From Nicotiana tabacum (lineage: Eukaryota; Streptophyta; Magnoliopsida; Solanales; Solanaceae): 64,000 bases of DNA. Made by a program: the position numbers and the translations under genes. A model generated the notes under the pieces. It searched no databases, was not told the origin of the DNA, and worked only from the letters and a program-made list of their open reading frames with translations. The stretch is taken from NCBI RefSeq assembly GCF_000715075.1, contig NC_134103.1, positions 55,482,730-55,546,729 on the forward strand, read 5' to 3'. Below, in pieces: positions 1 to 12,274 of this stretch. The first letter of the stretch is position 1. Every line of letters starts with the position of its first letter.

Positions 1-1412
1 ATAAGCATCGTGAGAGCAAATGGTCAACATACCTATCATAACGTCTGGTGAAGATTCCTGGTCCTGTCGACCTGCTAAAGCATAGCTACGATTCTGGTTA
101 CCACCTGAACTGGAACCTCTACCTCTGCCTCAACCTTTACCCACAAAAGACTGAGACTCGCGCCTTGAAGGATGCACGAACATAGATGATCATGTTGCTG
201 AATTTGCTGGTTGTGCCATACCCCCAGAATCTCTATTTAGGGAATCTCGTATCATATGCCTCGGATGTCCACGTGTATAACAAGCATTGGAACCGGCTCG
301 GCATTGGCCCAAGTGTCCTCTACCACAAATGTCACACCGCGGCGGAAATGACCATGTCTATCGTGAACCTCACTGTCGCTGCAAACCCGATGCCCGTGAG
401 CTCTCACCTGGTCCTGACTGAGTATAGCGGTCATATCGGTAACCCTGTAACTAAGGTGGCGGAGGCCTAGGTGGTCGTTCGAAGTGCTGGGGCCTATAAC
501 TACCCTGAGACTGCTCCTAAGACCTGAAAAATCCCATCCTCTTATGCTGTCCTGACTCAGTTCTCTTTGTACCCTGTTGCCGACGCCTACCCCTTTCTAT
601 ATTCTGGGCGAATGCCTCAATCCGGTTGATATCCATACTATCCTGCAATGCAGTGGTGGAACATGCCTTGGTCAACTCTGGGGCCAACTCTGCTATAAAC
701 TTGTGAATCCTGTCTCGTATAGTAGCAACTATGGATGGTGCATATCTAACCAATGAGTCAAAATGGAGACTATACTCTCAAACACTCATATTCCCTTTCT
801 TGACGGCTAGAAACTGATCGACTCGAGCCTGTTGGATCTCCCGCGGTAAGTACTGGTCAAGGAAGGCAGCCGAAAAATTCTCCCAAATAGCTGGAGGTGC
901 ATCACGTCCCATGGACCTCTCCCATCCCTCGTACCAAAGGATGGCTATATCTCGGAGTCAAAAAGCTGCTAGCTCAACTGCCTCTTTCTCCGTGGCATGC
1001 ATAACCCGAAAGATCCTGTGAAGTTGATATATGAAATCCTGTGGGTCCTCCCTCTAATCTATCCCCGTGAACTCTGGGGGAATCAAAGCAATAAACTCTC
1101 GGACCCTTGAACTCTCAGACCCCTCAGAAGATCCTGCACTAGCGGGTGCCCTAGCCTGTTGTTGGCTAGCTACCAACTGTGTCAATAAATGCACCGCACT
1201 CCTCAAGTCCTGATCTGATGGAAGCGGAGGGGGAACTAGATGTGCGATCTCCCTAGGAATCTCCTGAGGTGTGGAGGAGCCTGTAATGGCTTAGTAGGGG
1301 TCTCTCCCTGGGCCTCAGATTGGGCCCCATCTACTGGGGGTACCCTTCTAGTCCCCTCACTTACTACTGTATCTCTCCTCTGGCTAGCCATACTCTTCCC
1401 AGTCACCATCAT
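1..1412 (-). pseudogene. gag (to the start of protease) of Tekay-type element A2, decayed
   Basis: The minus strand matches the gag of the intact element at 23335 onward, from the start codon to the DAY residues just before the protease active site, where the window begins. The N-terminal segment ([24 protein letters not shown]) and the MVRYAPSIV to [11 protein letters not shown] stretch are readable but lie in pieces separated by stops and frameshifts. The ATG at 1412 directly follows CACAG, as in the intact copy. The 5' LTR lies immediately to the right (1624-3500). The rest of the element is outside the window. It is a dead relative of element A, not a cellular gene. Confidence 0.88.
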
Positions 1413-1606
1413 CTGTGCATACATATGCCAACACGTAAGTTTAACTCACATTTCATATAACTCAGTACTACATCACGATTTAGATTTGAAAGAAAGGTAA
1501 CCAACGCCTAAATGCCCTGTAGTCCCTTTCTTATATAATGTGGTGCACAACACATCTATAAACAAGACCCTACTAGACATGGCTTGTAGACTCCCTAGGA
1601 TAAAAC

Positions 1607-1619
1607 TACTCTGATACAA
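1607..1619 (-). other. Primer-binding site of element A2
   Basis: Read on the minus strand just after the LTR end, this is TTGTATCAGAG, one base away from the initiator-tRNA-Met complement TGGTATCAGAGC seen in element A. A 4-base spacer separates it from the LTR. Confidence 0.7.
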
Positions 1620-1623
1620 TTTT

Positions 1624-3500
1624 TGTCACACTCCGAACCTAGGGGGGCGAGACCGGCACCCGGTGCCTCACCTATCCTTGTGTACCAACTTGCGACTAAG
1701 GGACTCTAAACATATAATGTCATACTTTGGCCATGGCCACATTGCAAGACAATTTACGAAGCAAAATATAAAACTGAACAGAACCTAACGCTGACACAAC
1801 ATCAATATAAAGCTGGGCCGACAAGGCCGTCATAACTACTATAGCTGACAAAACAACAGAATATACATACAAGGCCTACAAGCCCAACATACTGTACTAA
1901 CTGACAGGATATGTCTACAAGCCTTTACTGATAGATGTATTGTGATCGGAACAGGGCCCCGACCTACCCATAACCTATATACATATATACACAAGATGTA
2001 CATAAAACTCTAGACCCAGTAACTCCAAAGGACATGGAGCTTACCGATAAAGTTGAACTCGGGCAACACTTACTGAGGAGGTCTACCCGTCTGTCTGTCT
2101 GAACCTGCACGCATGAAATGTAGCATCCCCGGAAAGAGGGATGTCAGTACGAAATAACGTATTGAGTATGCAAGGCAATAAAATAACTGAAAGCTAAAAA
2201 TAAACTTATAATATAATAACTAAAAGTAACTGGGAGTCAAAGATGATCTGGAGATATACTTACCTGCTGCTACTGACTCAACTCTCTCAATATAGTAAAT
2301 AAAATAAATGTCCGGCCCAATAAGGCTCGAAACGTGTAACTGCTCCGTTGTAGTAGGCTCGCTCATAGGCGCTCGGCCATACTAGGCTCGCTTATAGGTA
2401 CTCGGCCATACTAGGCTCTATATCTCGGCCATGCTGGGCTCGCTCATAGGCGCTCGGCCACAGTAGGCTCGGTATATAACTTACCATCCGACCAGAGGTT
2501 GCCCAATAGGGGGCTGCCCACTGATTATAGCTCGATGGTGGGGAAAATATTGTAATACTGTATATATATAGACCCTCCGCTCTCTTGACTGGAAGAAAAC
2601 AATACTCAATTGAATATGAAGTCCCGATAAGGGAGAATACTGTAACTTATGAGATTAGGATAATATATATAAATTCGAGAGTATGAATTTCTCTTTATGC
2701 CTCGTTATCAAACATATGTAGTTACGAGATCATGCCAAAATGAAGAAAGGGCTTAACCTTAACATACCTGGAGTAGAAAAAAATCCATATGATATTCTTG
2801 GGAAAGATTGCACCGTACTCCATTAGAATCGCAAAATCCCGTTGCTATTATGCAGTAAAATTTCGTATGAAATCTTTGCTTAAGATTGTTGCTTTGCTGC
2901 TCAAGAAATTCTCAAGCATCATCCCCTTTTAAATTAAATGAGTTCTACTAATATTCTAGTAGTAGTAGAGAAAAGAAAATCGTTTCACTTTGTCTCCAAA
3001 AGTGAAATGATTACGTGGGACTTTTTGATCACACATGTGTTATACGTTTCTTCAAAATGTTTTGTCAAGCCTCCAGCTAGCTAATCATAAGAGAACCCCT
3101 TCTTTAGGTGTATCCACGTCCACCTACTAATTAGTGATTAGTCATTCTAGCTACTTACACGTGGATTAATGCCCACACAATTAAGAATTATCTCAAATTA
3201 CTTAACATACTACTCACTTTTAACACACTTTATACACCTTGCTATCATGGTCATATAGTACCTTGTATGACACTAGTCCATAAATACGAGGTATTGTAGC
3301 TTGGACCGTATTTTATCTCAAAATGTCAAACTTCGGCGCAATTCATTTTCTTCGATTTGCTTACCCTCTCACCTTCCTGAATTTACTCATCACTTGTTTG
3401 AAATAACATAATGCTTATAATCTCAAAATAATCTAATTCCCGAACTTACGTCGATTAACTTACGACGAAACTTTAACGTACGAAAATACGGGATGTAACA
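1624..3500 (-). repeat. 5' LTR of element A2
   Basis: On the minus strand it begins TGTTACATCCCGTATTTTCG at 3500 and ends GTTCGGAGTGTGACA at 1624. These are diverged versions of the ends of the element A LTRs (TGTTACACCC to GGGGCGTGACA). At about 1.88 kb it is shorter than the 2.53-kb LTR of A. It keeps the GCAG/GTAAGTAT splice-donor-like site (plus 2257-2263) and the tandem motif at 2352-2478. The left LTR lies off-window, so no target duplication can be tested. Confidence 0.85.
2352..2478 (-). repeat. Tandem GGCTCGCTCATAGGCGCTCGGCC motif inside LTR A2
   Basis: About four imperfect copies of a roughly 30-bp unit built on CTCGCTCATAGG and GCTCGGCCATACTAG. The reverse-complement array is at 22340-22470 in the 5' LTR of element A and again in its 3' LTR, so it is a family feature. 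Confidence 0.75.
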
Positions 3501-4524
3501 TAAAACCTCATTCAAAGCCTTCGTACATTGCCGATGATGAAAGAAACACACAGAAACTTATACCCACTCATCAGATCAACAAGTCATGGAGCTCTCTCTC
3601 GTCCGACAAGAACCAAAGCCAAATTCTAAGCCGACTTCTAAATTTATTCCTCCATATATATTGTAATAAATTCCGATAGTACCCATTCTAGGTCCAATGA
3701 CCTCATCTCATCAAACATAACCATTCTATTGACATGCCACACCAACACAACCTAAAGCCACAAATCGTGCAATACGTACACCAATAAGCAATAATTCAAA
3801 TGTACTCAAACATGAAAAATGACTCAAATGAGAGAACCGCCTCGCAAGCTCAACAAGTACCATCATGACGCAATGGTATGAACCCATCACACATAGTAGG
3901 ACCAAGACACTCGAATCTAACACAAAGGATCATATCCCAACATAACCTCGCTGCAATGTGTGACCCATACAAATACCGATCCATATAAAATACATCAACC
4001 CATAATGCTCAAAATCAACAACCACACGCAATTCGATATCAAGTACGTGAAGTGCATTACCATAACCATGGAGAAGAAAATAACACAATATACCACAACT
4101 TGGAAAGACCATAACCAAGGTGCAATCAACCACTCCACACCCCAATCACTGTCTCGCTCGAATTCCTCTACAAGGCTTAAAAAGAACCACATCATGTATG
4201 CATATAACCAACAAATCATAAACTTTCGTAGCATAGAACAGTAACACATAGAACATATCAGAATACGCTCAAGCTCAACTCTAACCGAATGGCACACCCT
4301 TCACCAATAATGGTGTTGAGTCAACAAATTCAACCCGGTGTAGAATACATATCCTCATTAGGCCTACTCATGGGGCCCCAAATAAACTCCGGTCATCTCA
4401 AAATGGATAAATAGCCCTTCAAAAGTCCACAATGATCTAACGATAACACATACCTAAATCTAGCTAACTTTGGTCACATCTTCACTGTCCGCAACCACGA
4501 AACAATATGCTTCTGAGAATTCCC
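3501..4524 (-). repeat. Non-coding interior of family E, left copy, part 1
   Basis: From about 3571 this matches 12275-13260 at moderate identity, sharing AAGTCATGGAG, AAGAACCA and CCAAATTCT, then runs on in the same order up to the solo LTR at 4525. Open frames here are short and not shared with the other copy, so I call it non-coding. The first 70 bases (3501-3570) I cannot assign. It lies where the 3' end of a minus-strand element would be, next to the expected 3' LTR position, which LTR A2 now occupies. Confidence 0.6.
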
Positions 4525-6787
4525 TGTCACACTCCTTTTTTTCCTCACTTAACCCTCTTAGAAATGATAAAAAGATTTGTAAGCTCAAAAGGGTTTTCCA
4601 ATTGAAAGTGACAAAGTTGTGTTTTAAAAGATATTTCAGAGTCGCCACCTAACATTTGGTTTCGGTGTGCCAGGTCACCATTTAAAAAATAATAATTTTC
4701 TTTCAAAACACATTTGACTCTAAAACTAACTGCACCAGAAATTCCAAGTAAGGGGGTTCATTTGACTTGGGGAGAAGGTGTTAGGCACTACCCAAGTCCC
4801 ATAACTAGTACGGTTGCATACTTAATCTAGTTGGTTTTAAAGAATACTCAAACTGAGGCAAAAAACGCACAAAAAAGAAAACAAACACACAAAAGGCTCG
4901 AGGTTGTCCCCACCTAAATAAAAGAAAAAATTAAAAGAAAAATATATTAAAATTCTACACTAGCACATACCAAAGCTTCCTTGATGATGTCCTCCTTTAC
5001 TTCTATTTACATATACTACGGGCCATTTCCCTAAATAAAATAATATTTACAAATTTTTCGGGGCATTTCCCTGGATATAAACTAAAGGGAACGACCTCTC
5101 ACCTCGAATAAAAATGAAATAAAAGACCTAAGGTTTACCTACCCAAGTGGCCGGCCTAAACATACTCCTAGCGTCTTAAAAATTCTATTAACAAACAAGA
5201 TCTAAACCATATGCAACTCAAAACGTCACATACCAAACAAAAATCCGATTGAAATTGTCACTGAACCCAATATCATTTTAGCCTAATACACTTTCATTTT
5301 TATCAAACCAGTTTATCAAACCTTACTTCCTTTTTTAATTCTTAATTTCCTAATTTTTACTATCTACTCATGTAATTTGAACTATAACAGAAGAGTATCA
5401 AGATTTGAGTACAATTTGCATATAACTCATTTAACATTCATTTCAATTGATCTCAAGCAAACAAAAATTAAAAGATATCATCAACTCATTTAAATAAATC
5501 ATGTAGTCACACAAAATATATAAAAAAAATAAAAGAAAGAAGGTAAGAAATGGCCCTTAAAGGGTTTTCGCCAAACAGAAATTCGGATCTAATTTTAGAC
5601 CGCGATGGGAACCTCAACGGACATCCTCGATCTCGACCGCATCTCAACCACGGCAGATGAAAATGAAGAGCAACTTCTTTATTGTGTCCCTGTATTCGAC
5701 CCCTTTGAAGCAGAACTTTATACTGTCCCAAATGAAGTGGTAGATGAAACTATTACAATTAATGACTTAGACATTTTGTTGAACAGTGATGATGCATGTG
5801 ATGATTTAGGGATTCCTGAGTTTCTTTCTTCTGCAATTGAACTTGCTGAATTCGCAAAGAAGAAAACTGAGCCACAGCAAAATCAAGACTTGGTGCTAGC
5901 TTTGGCTGCTCATTAGATTCTTGAAAAATAAAATTTATGTCTTTGCCATTTTCTGTTTGAACGGAAGTTGAGTTCTGTTTGCTAGACAACGGAGAGTGGA
6001 CCACCTTAGACCATGTGCAAATGGGGTTGTGTACAGGTAATTTGCATCTGAATATTTTACTAAGGTTTTGTCTTTGTGAGTTTGTTAGGCGAAGAGTTTA
6101 AAGTCGTAGAAGAAGATGAGCAGCGATGGGTGCGGCACTGATGGTTTGCGGCCCGAGGGGGGTTCTGCTAGGTTGGAGGAAAATTGGGTACGGTTTTCAT
6201 AATTGGGTATTTTATATGGAAGTGGGAAGGTATGATGGCCATTGGATTAGAGAGGAATAAATGGCTAAGATTAAATTTTGGATTTTAAGTGGAGAGTGGG
6301 CTAATGGGTCGGGAAGAATTGTCATTTGTCTTTTTGGGCCACTAAAATCCAAAAATAAGCTCCCAATTGGCCCAAATTCAATTCTTTCTCAATGAACAAA
6401 AATAAAAATAAAAATACTACCAAAATATACCAATTAATCTTAGTTAATAAGAATAAACTATTAAAGTTAACTATATATAAAAATAAAAATATTTTTGGTA
6501 TTGTTTTTAAATGTTATAAAAGGGTAGAGAAAACTATGTTAAAGTAATGGTAAAAATTAAAATATTATCGTTATAAAATACTAATAAGCTTAAATAAATA
6601 AAAAAGAATAAAATAAAAAGATATATAATAAGAGAAGAAATATTATAAAACTATTTTTTGCGTTCTTAAACTTATGTTTTAAAATTAAAATTAAAAGTTG
6701 ACAGAAATCCTATTAAAATAAAGATAAGTAAATATTTTTAAAATACTGCTTTTAAAAGTTGCGCGAGTCAAAAATTACGTGCTTACA
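4525..6787 (+). repeat. Solo LTR (Tat/Ogre-like), plus strand, with target duplication
   Basis: It starts TGTCACACTCC and ends CGTGCTTACA. Inside is AGAGTCGCCACCTAA and, further on, GGAGAAGGTGTTAGGCAC, motifs I recognise from a common plant LTR family. The flanks are TTCCC (4520-4524) and CTCCC (6788-6792), a 4-of-5 match. The family E interior resumes on the right, as its homologue at 13260-13320 predicts. No PBS, PPT or internal domain is present, so it is best read as a solo LTR. The right third is very AT-rich. A captured gene fragment sits inside (5605-5916). Confidence 0.72.
5605..5916 (+). pseudogene. Fragment resembling the middle of a CONSTANS-like (B-box) protein, captured in an LTR
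   Basis: An open frame of 103 codons encodes an acidic segment with EEQLLYCVPVFDPFEAELY, a run rich in Asp and Asn, then IPEFLSSAIELAEFAKK. I recognise this as similar to the region between the B-boxes and the CCT domain of CONSTANS-like proteins, where LLYRVPVFDPF and LAEFA motifs occur. No B-box zinc ligands or CCT domain are present and the frame stops at 5914. The first 15 or so codons read like ordinary LTR sequence, so the captured part is probably about 5655-5916. It shares the LTR's orientation. The family assignment is from memory; an unrelated acidic ORF is the alternative. Confidence 0.45.
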
Positions 6788-9151
6788 CTCCCAGTCTCCA
6801 AATCCATATAGCACACTAAATGCCATAGCTGATCTTAACTCCACTACCCTAATGTCTAACACATCTCTCATACACGTTCATCCTACGAGGAATAATTCCA
6901 TAATTCTTCCGTGCCACATAGCAAAAATCTGAACATCAGCAGTCGATCAACCAGGTGAGTACCACAATACCAATGAAGTATCCTTAGGTCAAACACAATG
7001 CGCTTTCTGAAAACCCCACCATTCTCAAGCAATACCAAGTAGTAATAACATTCATCTAATCATCTAAAACCGCCCATGCTGTCTAAGAATTCATGACCTT
7101 CCTTTTGAAACTGAACCGTATACTTACACATGCAAATCCTAATCTCACACCACACACCGCCTCTATCAGGCCATCATATAAAAATACAAGAACCACATTA
7201 TCAACCATGAGTCACAAGTAGAATACATACTCAATTAGTTAGAAACCTTCCGCTCAATCCCTTCTAGGAGAAAATCACAATACGCAACATGCTCCTCACG
7301 CCGGTAGGAAATATCCATCTCAAACCGTGGTAGAAACCATCGAGAACTCTTCGAAACCTATTTGCACATAACCAAGCCATCAGACCTGAATCTCTCTAAC
7401 TCAACCAAGCCACGCAGGTCGCCAAACCCAAGAGTATTGCCACAAAATACCTGTAGAGACTCACATCATCATAAGAACCAAAAGAACTGATTATATCCAT
7501 TATCATGCTGATCTAATCTACCACCATGCAGTCTTATTTATCTGAGTTCCTTCCGAATTACCCTCAAGTTAACACTCCTCCTTGCCAGTACACTACCATC
7601 CTTAACCCAAAACTCACAAAAAGAGATCCTAGCATAAAACCACACCGCCCTAAGGCCCATAAGCCATTGTATTCCCTCATAAGCACCCCAAATATACCAC
7701 AACCGAGACACCCGCTCTGAAGAGACCTTCTGTGAATTTAAAGTTGTTCCTTTCGCCTTCCTGATACTAGAATGTAGAATCCATAATTATATAGAAATAC
7801 CGTGAGTCTCGACACCATCCAATACAAATCTCAGATCTTAGCCATATACAAACCAGGGAAAATCCTCCAAATGCCACATACGAATCTTGAACTCTGTAGA
7901 ACCTTCTCGAGAGTTATCCACCCTATTCAAATCTCAAATGCACCGCCCCAAAATGAGTTGAACGACCTGTGCCCCATTAGCACACCAATGTCCAAAGGAG
8001 TAATCCACATCTTTATGCTACTGAGCTAATCCCTTTTTCTTAGTACATTACATCCATCATGCATAACAAATCCAAATCATTCCAAGACTTCCATATATCC
8101 ATAAGGTATAATACACCATGCATTATGAAATTTTCTTGCTTATTCCATCCTCAAAACCAGCCTCTGCAAGTCATAACCAATCCACAAGTATGCCTCAGAC
8201 CAAAATCAATACAACGCATAAACATGCAATCAAATTACCAATGGTAGACTCCCCTACTTAGCTCAAAGCCATAGAGTACAACATCTGATAACTCACCATA
8301 CCCGTACTCTATTACTACCATAATCCCGCATAGAGATTCAACTAAATTCTTCACAAGCTCATGCAACACAAACCATAAAATACCTCAAATCATATGCAAG
8401 CTCGCAGTCATCCTCGTGACAGTCAGGTCAACTTTCCCAACCAATCCAAACTCAAATCGCAACACATATAACCCAATGGTAGAAAAGAAACCCTCCACAC
8501 AACATCATAAGGATCACACATCTGTATATTACCCTGCATGTCATAACCCATCGGCTTAGCCTCAAGCTGACATCTCTCTATCCCATTTCACAGCCACAAC
8601 TACTACGCAATCACTTAATCTTCATGAGTCTGAACTCATCCACAAAACATGCGAATCCTTTTCGTTCCATAATGAACAACTCGAGACGATCATAACTCAA
8701 GACTGTATAGCATATCAAGAAAGAATTAAAGCATCCAACCACTCACTGAGCCATTAATCTCGCTCCTAGCAACACAACCAGACATATGATTCCAAAGCAC
8801 ATACTCACGCAACTAAATTCATCGAGCCCAAGCTGCAGTCAAAATTTGGCCTCAAGTCCTCCAGACTGGCCCATCACCAAAACACAGAAATGCATCTTGC
8901 ACCTCATCCATGGAATCCACAACCCGTCGATGCACAACTGATACTGAGCGCTCACATACGCATACAAGTGAGTGGAACGAATTTAAATAGTTACGCTTCA
9001 AGTTGAATCAATGTCGCACGATAAGGAGAGAAAGATGTGAAGTTTATCCTAGATGCATGTAGCCTCTCAAAGAAAGGTATGGACGTCATCATACCGATCC
9101 GCAAGACTCTACTAACATTTGCTCATGACTCGTAGAACCTATGAACCTAGA
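6788..9151 (-). repeat. Non-coding interior of family E, left copy, part 2
   Basis: Continues the family E interior after the solo LTR and runs to the PBS at 9152. It matches 13300-14630 in the same order: shared stretches include CAAGTAGAATA, TAGTTAGAAACCTT, the AACCAAAAGAACTGAT/AAGGAACCGATCAT region and ATGGTAGACTCCCC/ATGGTAGGCTCCCC. I see no gag or pol domain on either strand, even in broken form. This suggests a large non-autonomous element rather than a decayed coding one. Confidence 0.6.
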
Positions 9152-9163
9152 GCTCTGATACCA
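9152..9163 (-). other. Primer-binding site of family E
   Basis: Minus-strand TGGTATCAGAGC, the standard initiator-tRNA-Met complement, three bases from the LTR end at 9167. It shows that the LTR to its right is a 5' LTR on the minus strand and that the interior lies to the left. Confidence 0.85.
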
Positions 9164-10150
9164 ACTTGTCACGACCCAAAATCCAACTAGTCATGATGGC
9201 ACCTAACCCAAACCACTAGGTAAGCAAATTAGCAAAAATCCAATTCAAATGAGATTTACTAAGAGAAGTAATGATAATACAACTGAACTTTTATACAAAA
9301 TATTCTCAAGGACTGGTAGTACAAATCATGAGCTTCTAAGATTTAGAGTTTACAAAGCTGGTATGAAATAAATACATCATCTGTTCGAAATGTACATAAA
9401 CAGATTCATAAATCTAAAGCTACCAAGAACAAGAGGCAGCTATAACCGGAATGTAGATATATTCTCAATGCCAGCTCCCGCCACAAACAACAACATCAGT
9501 TCCAAAATGTGCATGTAAGGTGAATAAGTGTAGTATGAGTACAACCAACCCCATGTACTCAATAAGTAATAAACCTAACCTTAGGTTGAAAGAATTGACA
9601 AGCTTGGATAGTGGTTAGAGTCCAACACCAATAGTCAAGAACAACTCGTAACAACATAATAAAAATAGTGCAAGTAATAACTCAAAGATGCTCAGCTCAG
9701 CTCATTCACAGTTACGGAAAATAGGCATGTTTTCAGGTATAAAAGAAAAGAAAAAAAATCTAAATCTTTCACCAAAACCAAAATATGAGTATTTTAAAAA
9801 ACTGTAATTTTCCCAAAAGTCTTTCAACAACATATGAGATATTTCATTCTCAGATTGCATGAGTAAAGTACGTCTCTATGCCTACATGTCCATGTGCATA
9901 TGAAGTCATAAATGTCACAATACCGTACAACATGAGGAACTGTATCTCTATGCCTACATGCCAAGTTTGTATGTCAAATGTAATGCATCATAGAGATGAA
10001 CTCATGTACTCACACTCTCAGAGTACTCAATTTCATTGTCTCACACTCAATCACTCGGCACTCGACACTCGGTAGTTGCGCTCACTGCTGGTATGTCAGA
10101 CTCAGGAGGGGCGGATCCTGCCCAAGCGCTAATATAAGCCAACATGGCAT

Positions 10151-10216
10151 GCTGCGACGTGCAGCCCGATCCCATCATTAATCAATAAAGCATGCTATGG
10201 TGTGTAGCCCGATCCC
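10151..10216 (-). other. Two stem-loop + CCGATCCC modules in LTR E
   Basis: Module 1: GCTGC (10151-10155), loop GACGT, GCAGC (10161-10165), then CCGATCCC. Module 2: GCTAT (10194-10198), loop GGTGT, GTAGC (10204-10208), then CCGATCCC. The fourth stem pair changes from G-C to A-T in step, and the fifth becomes a wobble. Confidence 0.65.
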
Positions 10217-11216
10217 ATAATAATCACTCACAATCAGGCCCTCGGCCTCACTCAATGATTAATCTCTCCAGTCTTTCGCGCTCACAAATCACATTCCAAT
10301 CAGGCCAAACAATGATAACATGATGTGACAATAAATGATAACAAAGACTGAGATATGATATGCAAATGAATGAATATGACTGAGTATGTAATTGCAAATT
10401 AAGAAAATAACTCAATAACAGAAGTAACCTCAGTGGGTCCCAACAAAATAAGTATATAGCCTAAACATGATTTCTAACATGGATCACAACTCAATTACTC
10501 TAACGCGTAGGAATTTCATTGATAGAAACAAGATTAGATAACTACACAGTACCATAGAATCAACCGAGTAATCATTCACACGGTGCATGCCCACACGCCA
10601 GTTACCTAGCATGTGCGTCACCTCAACACCAACACATAACACGTATAATCAGGGGTTCATACCCTAAGCACCAAGTTTAGAAGTGTTACTTACCTCGAAC
10701 AAGTCGAATCTAATACCGAGCAAACTAAATAATACTCTAGAAATTCCATCCCGCGTGTACCGACCTCCGAACGGCTCAAAACTAGCCAAAAGCAACTCAA
10801 GAACATTAAATAATTCCAAAGAAAACAAACCCAATCGATAAAGGTGGAATCTTTAATCAAAAGCCCAAAGTCAACGAAAAAGTCAAACTTGGGCACGCAC
10901 CTCAGATTCTAACAAAACTCACAAAATCTGACAACCCTTTCAATTACGAGTCCAACCATACTAGTTTCACACAAATCCGATTCCGGATCTCAAAATTTCA
11001 CTTTAGGAAAATTTAGTCAAAAAACCCCCAATTTCTCTTTCAAAATCACTAATCAAATGCCAAAAAAGAAGATGGATTCATGAAATATAACAAACCGAGT
11101 AGAAAAAACTTACCCCAATCCATGTGGTGAAAATCGCCTCCAAAATCGTCCAAATCCGAGCTCCATAGCTCAAAATATGTTAAAATGTCTGAAACTTTCA
11201 AAATAGTGTACTTATA

Positions 11217-11580
11217 CGCACTACCTAGGCAAATCCTTCGCCAACGCGGACAAACCATCGTGTTTGCGATGAACAAAATGAATTGCCACCAAATATTGCC
11301 AACGCATTTGCGATGCTTCCCACACGAGCATGATGCTCGGATATGCCACACAGCGCGAACGCGACCCATGTCTCGCGGACGCGAAGAAGCGTGCTCCAAA
11401 TCCTAGGTCACCATCTCGAACGCGACTACCCAAAGGCGAACGCGAAGCTCAAGTCCCACATACGCCGCGAATCGAGTCAAAACTCATGAAAGCGAGGAGA
11501 TAAAACATCCCAGCCCAATTCCTTTTTCACGATCGCGATGAATCCCATGCGAACGCGATTCACTGCAGACATTAGCAAAA
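11217..11580. repeat. CpG-rich block of CGCGAACGCGA-type words in LTR E
   Basis: A stretch dense in GCGAACGCGA, TTTGCGATG, CTCGCGGACGCGA and related palindromic words, in otherwise AT-rich DNA. In the sense (minus) direction it ends at a TATA-like box. Short frames here are by-products of CpG density. Confidence 0.7.
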
Positions 11581-12274
11581 AAAAAAGAAACAATCCAAAA
11601 ATTAGAGGAAATAGTCCGAAAGTGATCCGAAGCTCCCTCGAGCCCCTCGAGACCCTATCTGAACATACCAACAAGTCCTATAACATAATACGGACCTACT
11701 CGAGGCCTTAAATGACACATAACAACATCCAAATGACGAATCGTGCCTCAAATCAAGCTTAATGAACTTTTGAACTTTTAACTTCCAAAACTCGTGCCGA
11801 ACCATATCAAATCAATCCAGAATGACCACAAATTTTGCACACATGTCCCAAATGACATAACGAAGTTATTCCATCCCCCAGAAAGATAATTCGAACCGGA
11901 TATCATCAAAGTCTACTCTCGATTAAACTTATGAATATTCCAACCTTTAAATTACAAATTTTTGTCAATTAGTGCCGAAACCTTCTAGAAATATCCAAAT
12001 GCAAATTCGGGCATGTCCAGGTCCAAATTAACCATCTAGACCTAATGGAACCATCAAAACTCCGATTCAAGGTCAAATACGCAAAATCCAAATTTGGTCA
12101 ACTCTTCCAACTTAATGTTTCAAATATGAAATTCATTCTTCTAACCAATTCTGGATCACATGAAAACCAAAACCGACGATTTACACAAGTCAAAATACAT
12201 CAAACGAAGCTACTCAAGACTTCAAATAATTGAATGGAATGCAAATGCTCGAAACAACCGATCGGGTCGTTACA

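Larger units (their letters stand above)
9167..12274 (-). repeat. LTR of family E
   Basis: On the minus strand it starts TGTAACGACCCGATCGG at 12274 and ends GGGTCGTGACA at 9167, about 3.1 kb. The ends form an imperfect inverted repeat (TGTAACGACCC/TGTCACGACCC). Inside, in sense order, are a CpG-rich block (11580-11217), a TATA-like TATAAGTA (11216-11209), two splice-donor-like GTAAGT sites (plus 11107 and 10686 areas) and two stem-loop/CCGATCCC modules (10151-10216). Homologous interior sequence flanks it on both sides. Confidence 0.85.

Noticed and set aside
7526..8247. Three short plus-strand frames in the family E interior
   Set aside because: Not shared with the homologous copy at 13900-14600; composition is that of AT-rich non-coding sequence.
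11049..11433. Overlapping frames on both strands in the CpG-rich block of LTR E
   Set aside because: CpG-dense sequence is poor in stop codons; no recognisable domain.
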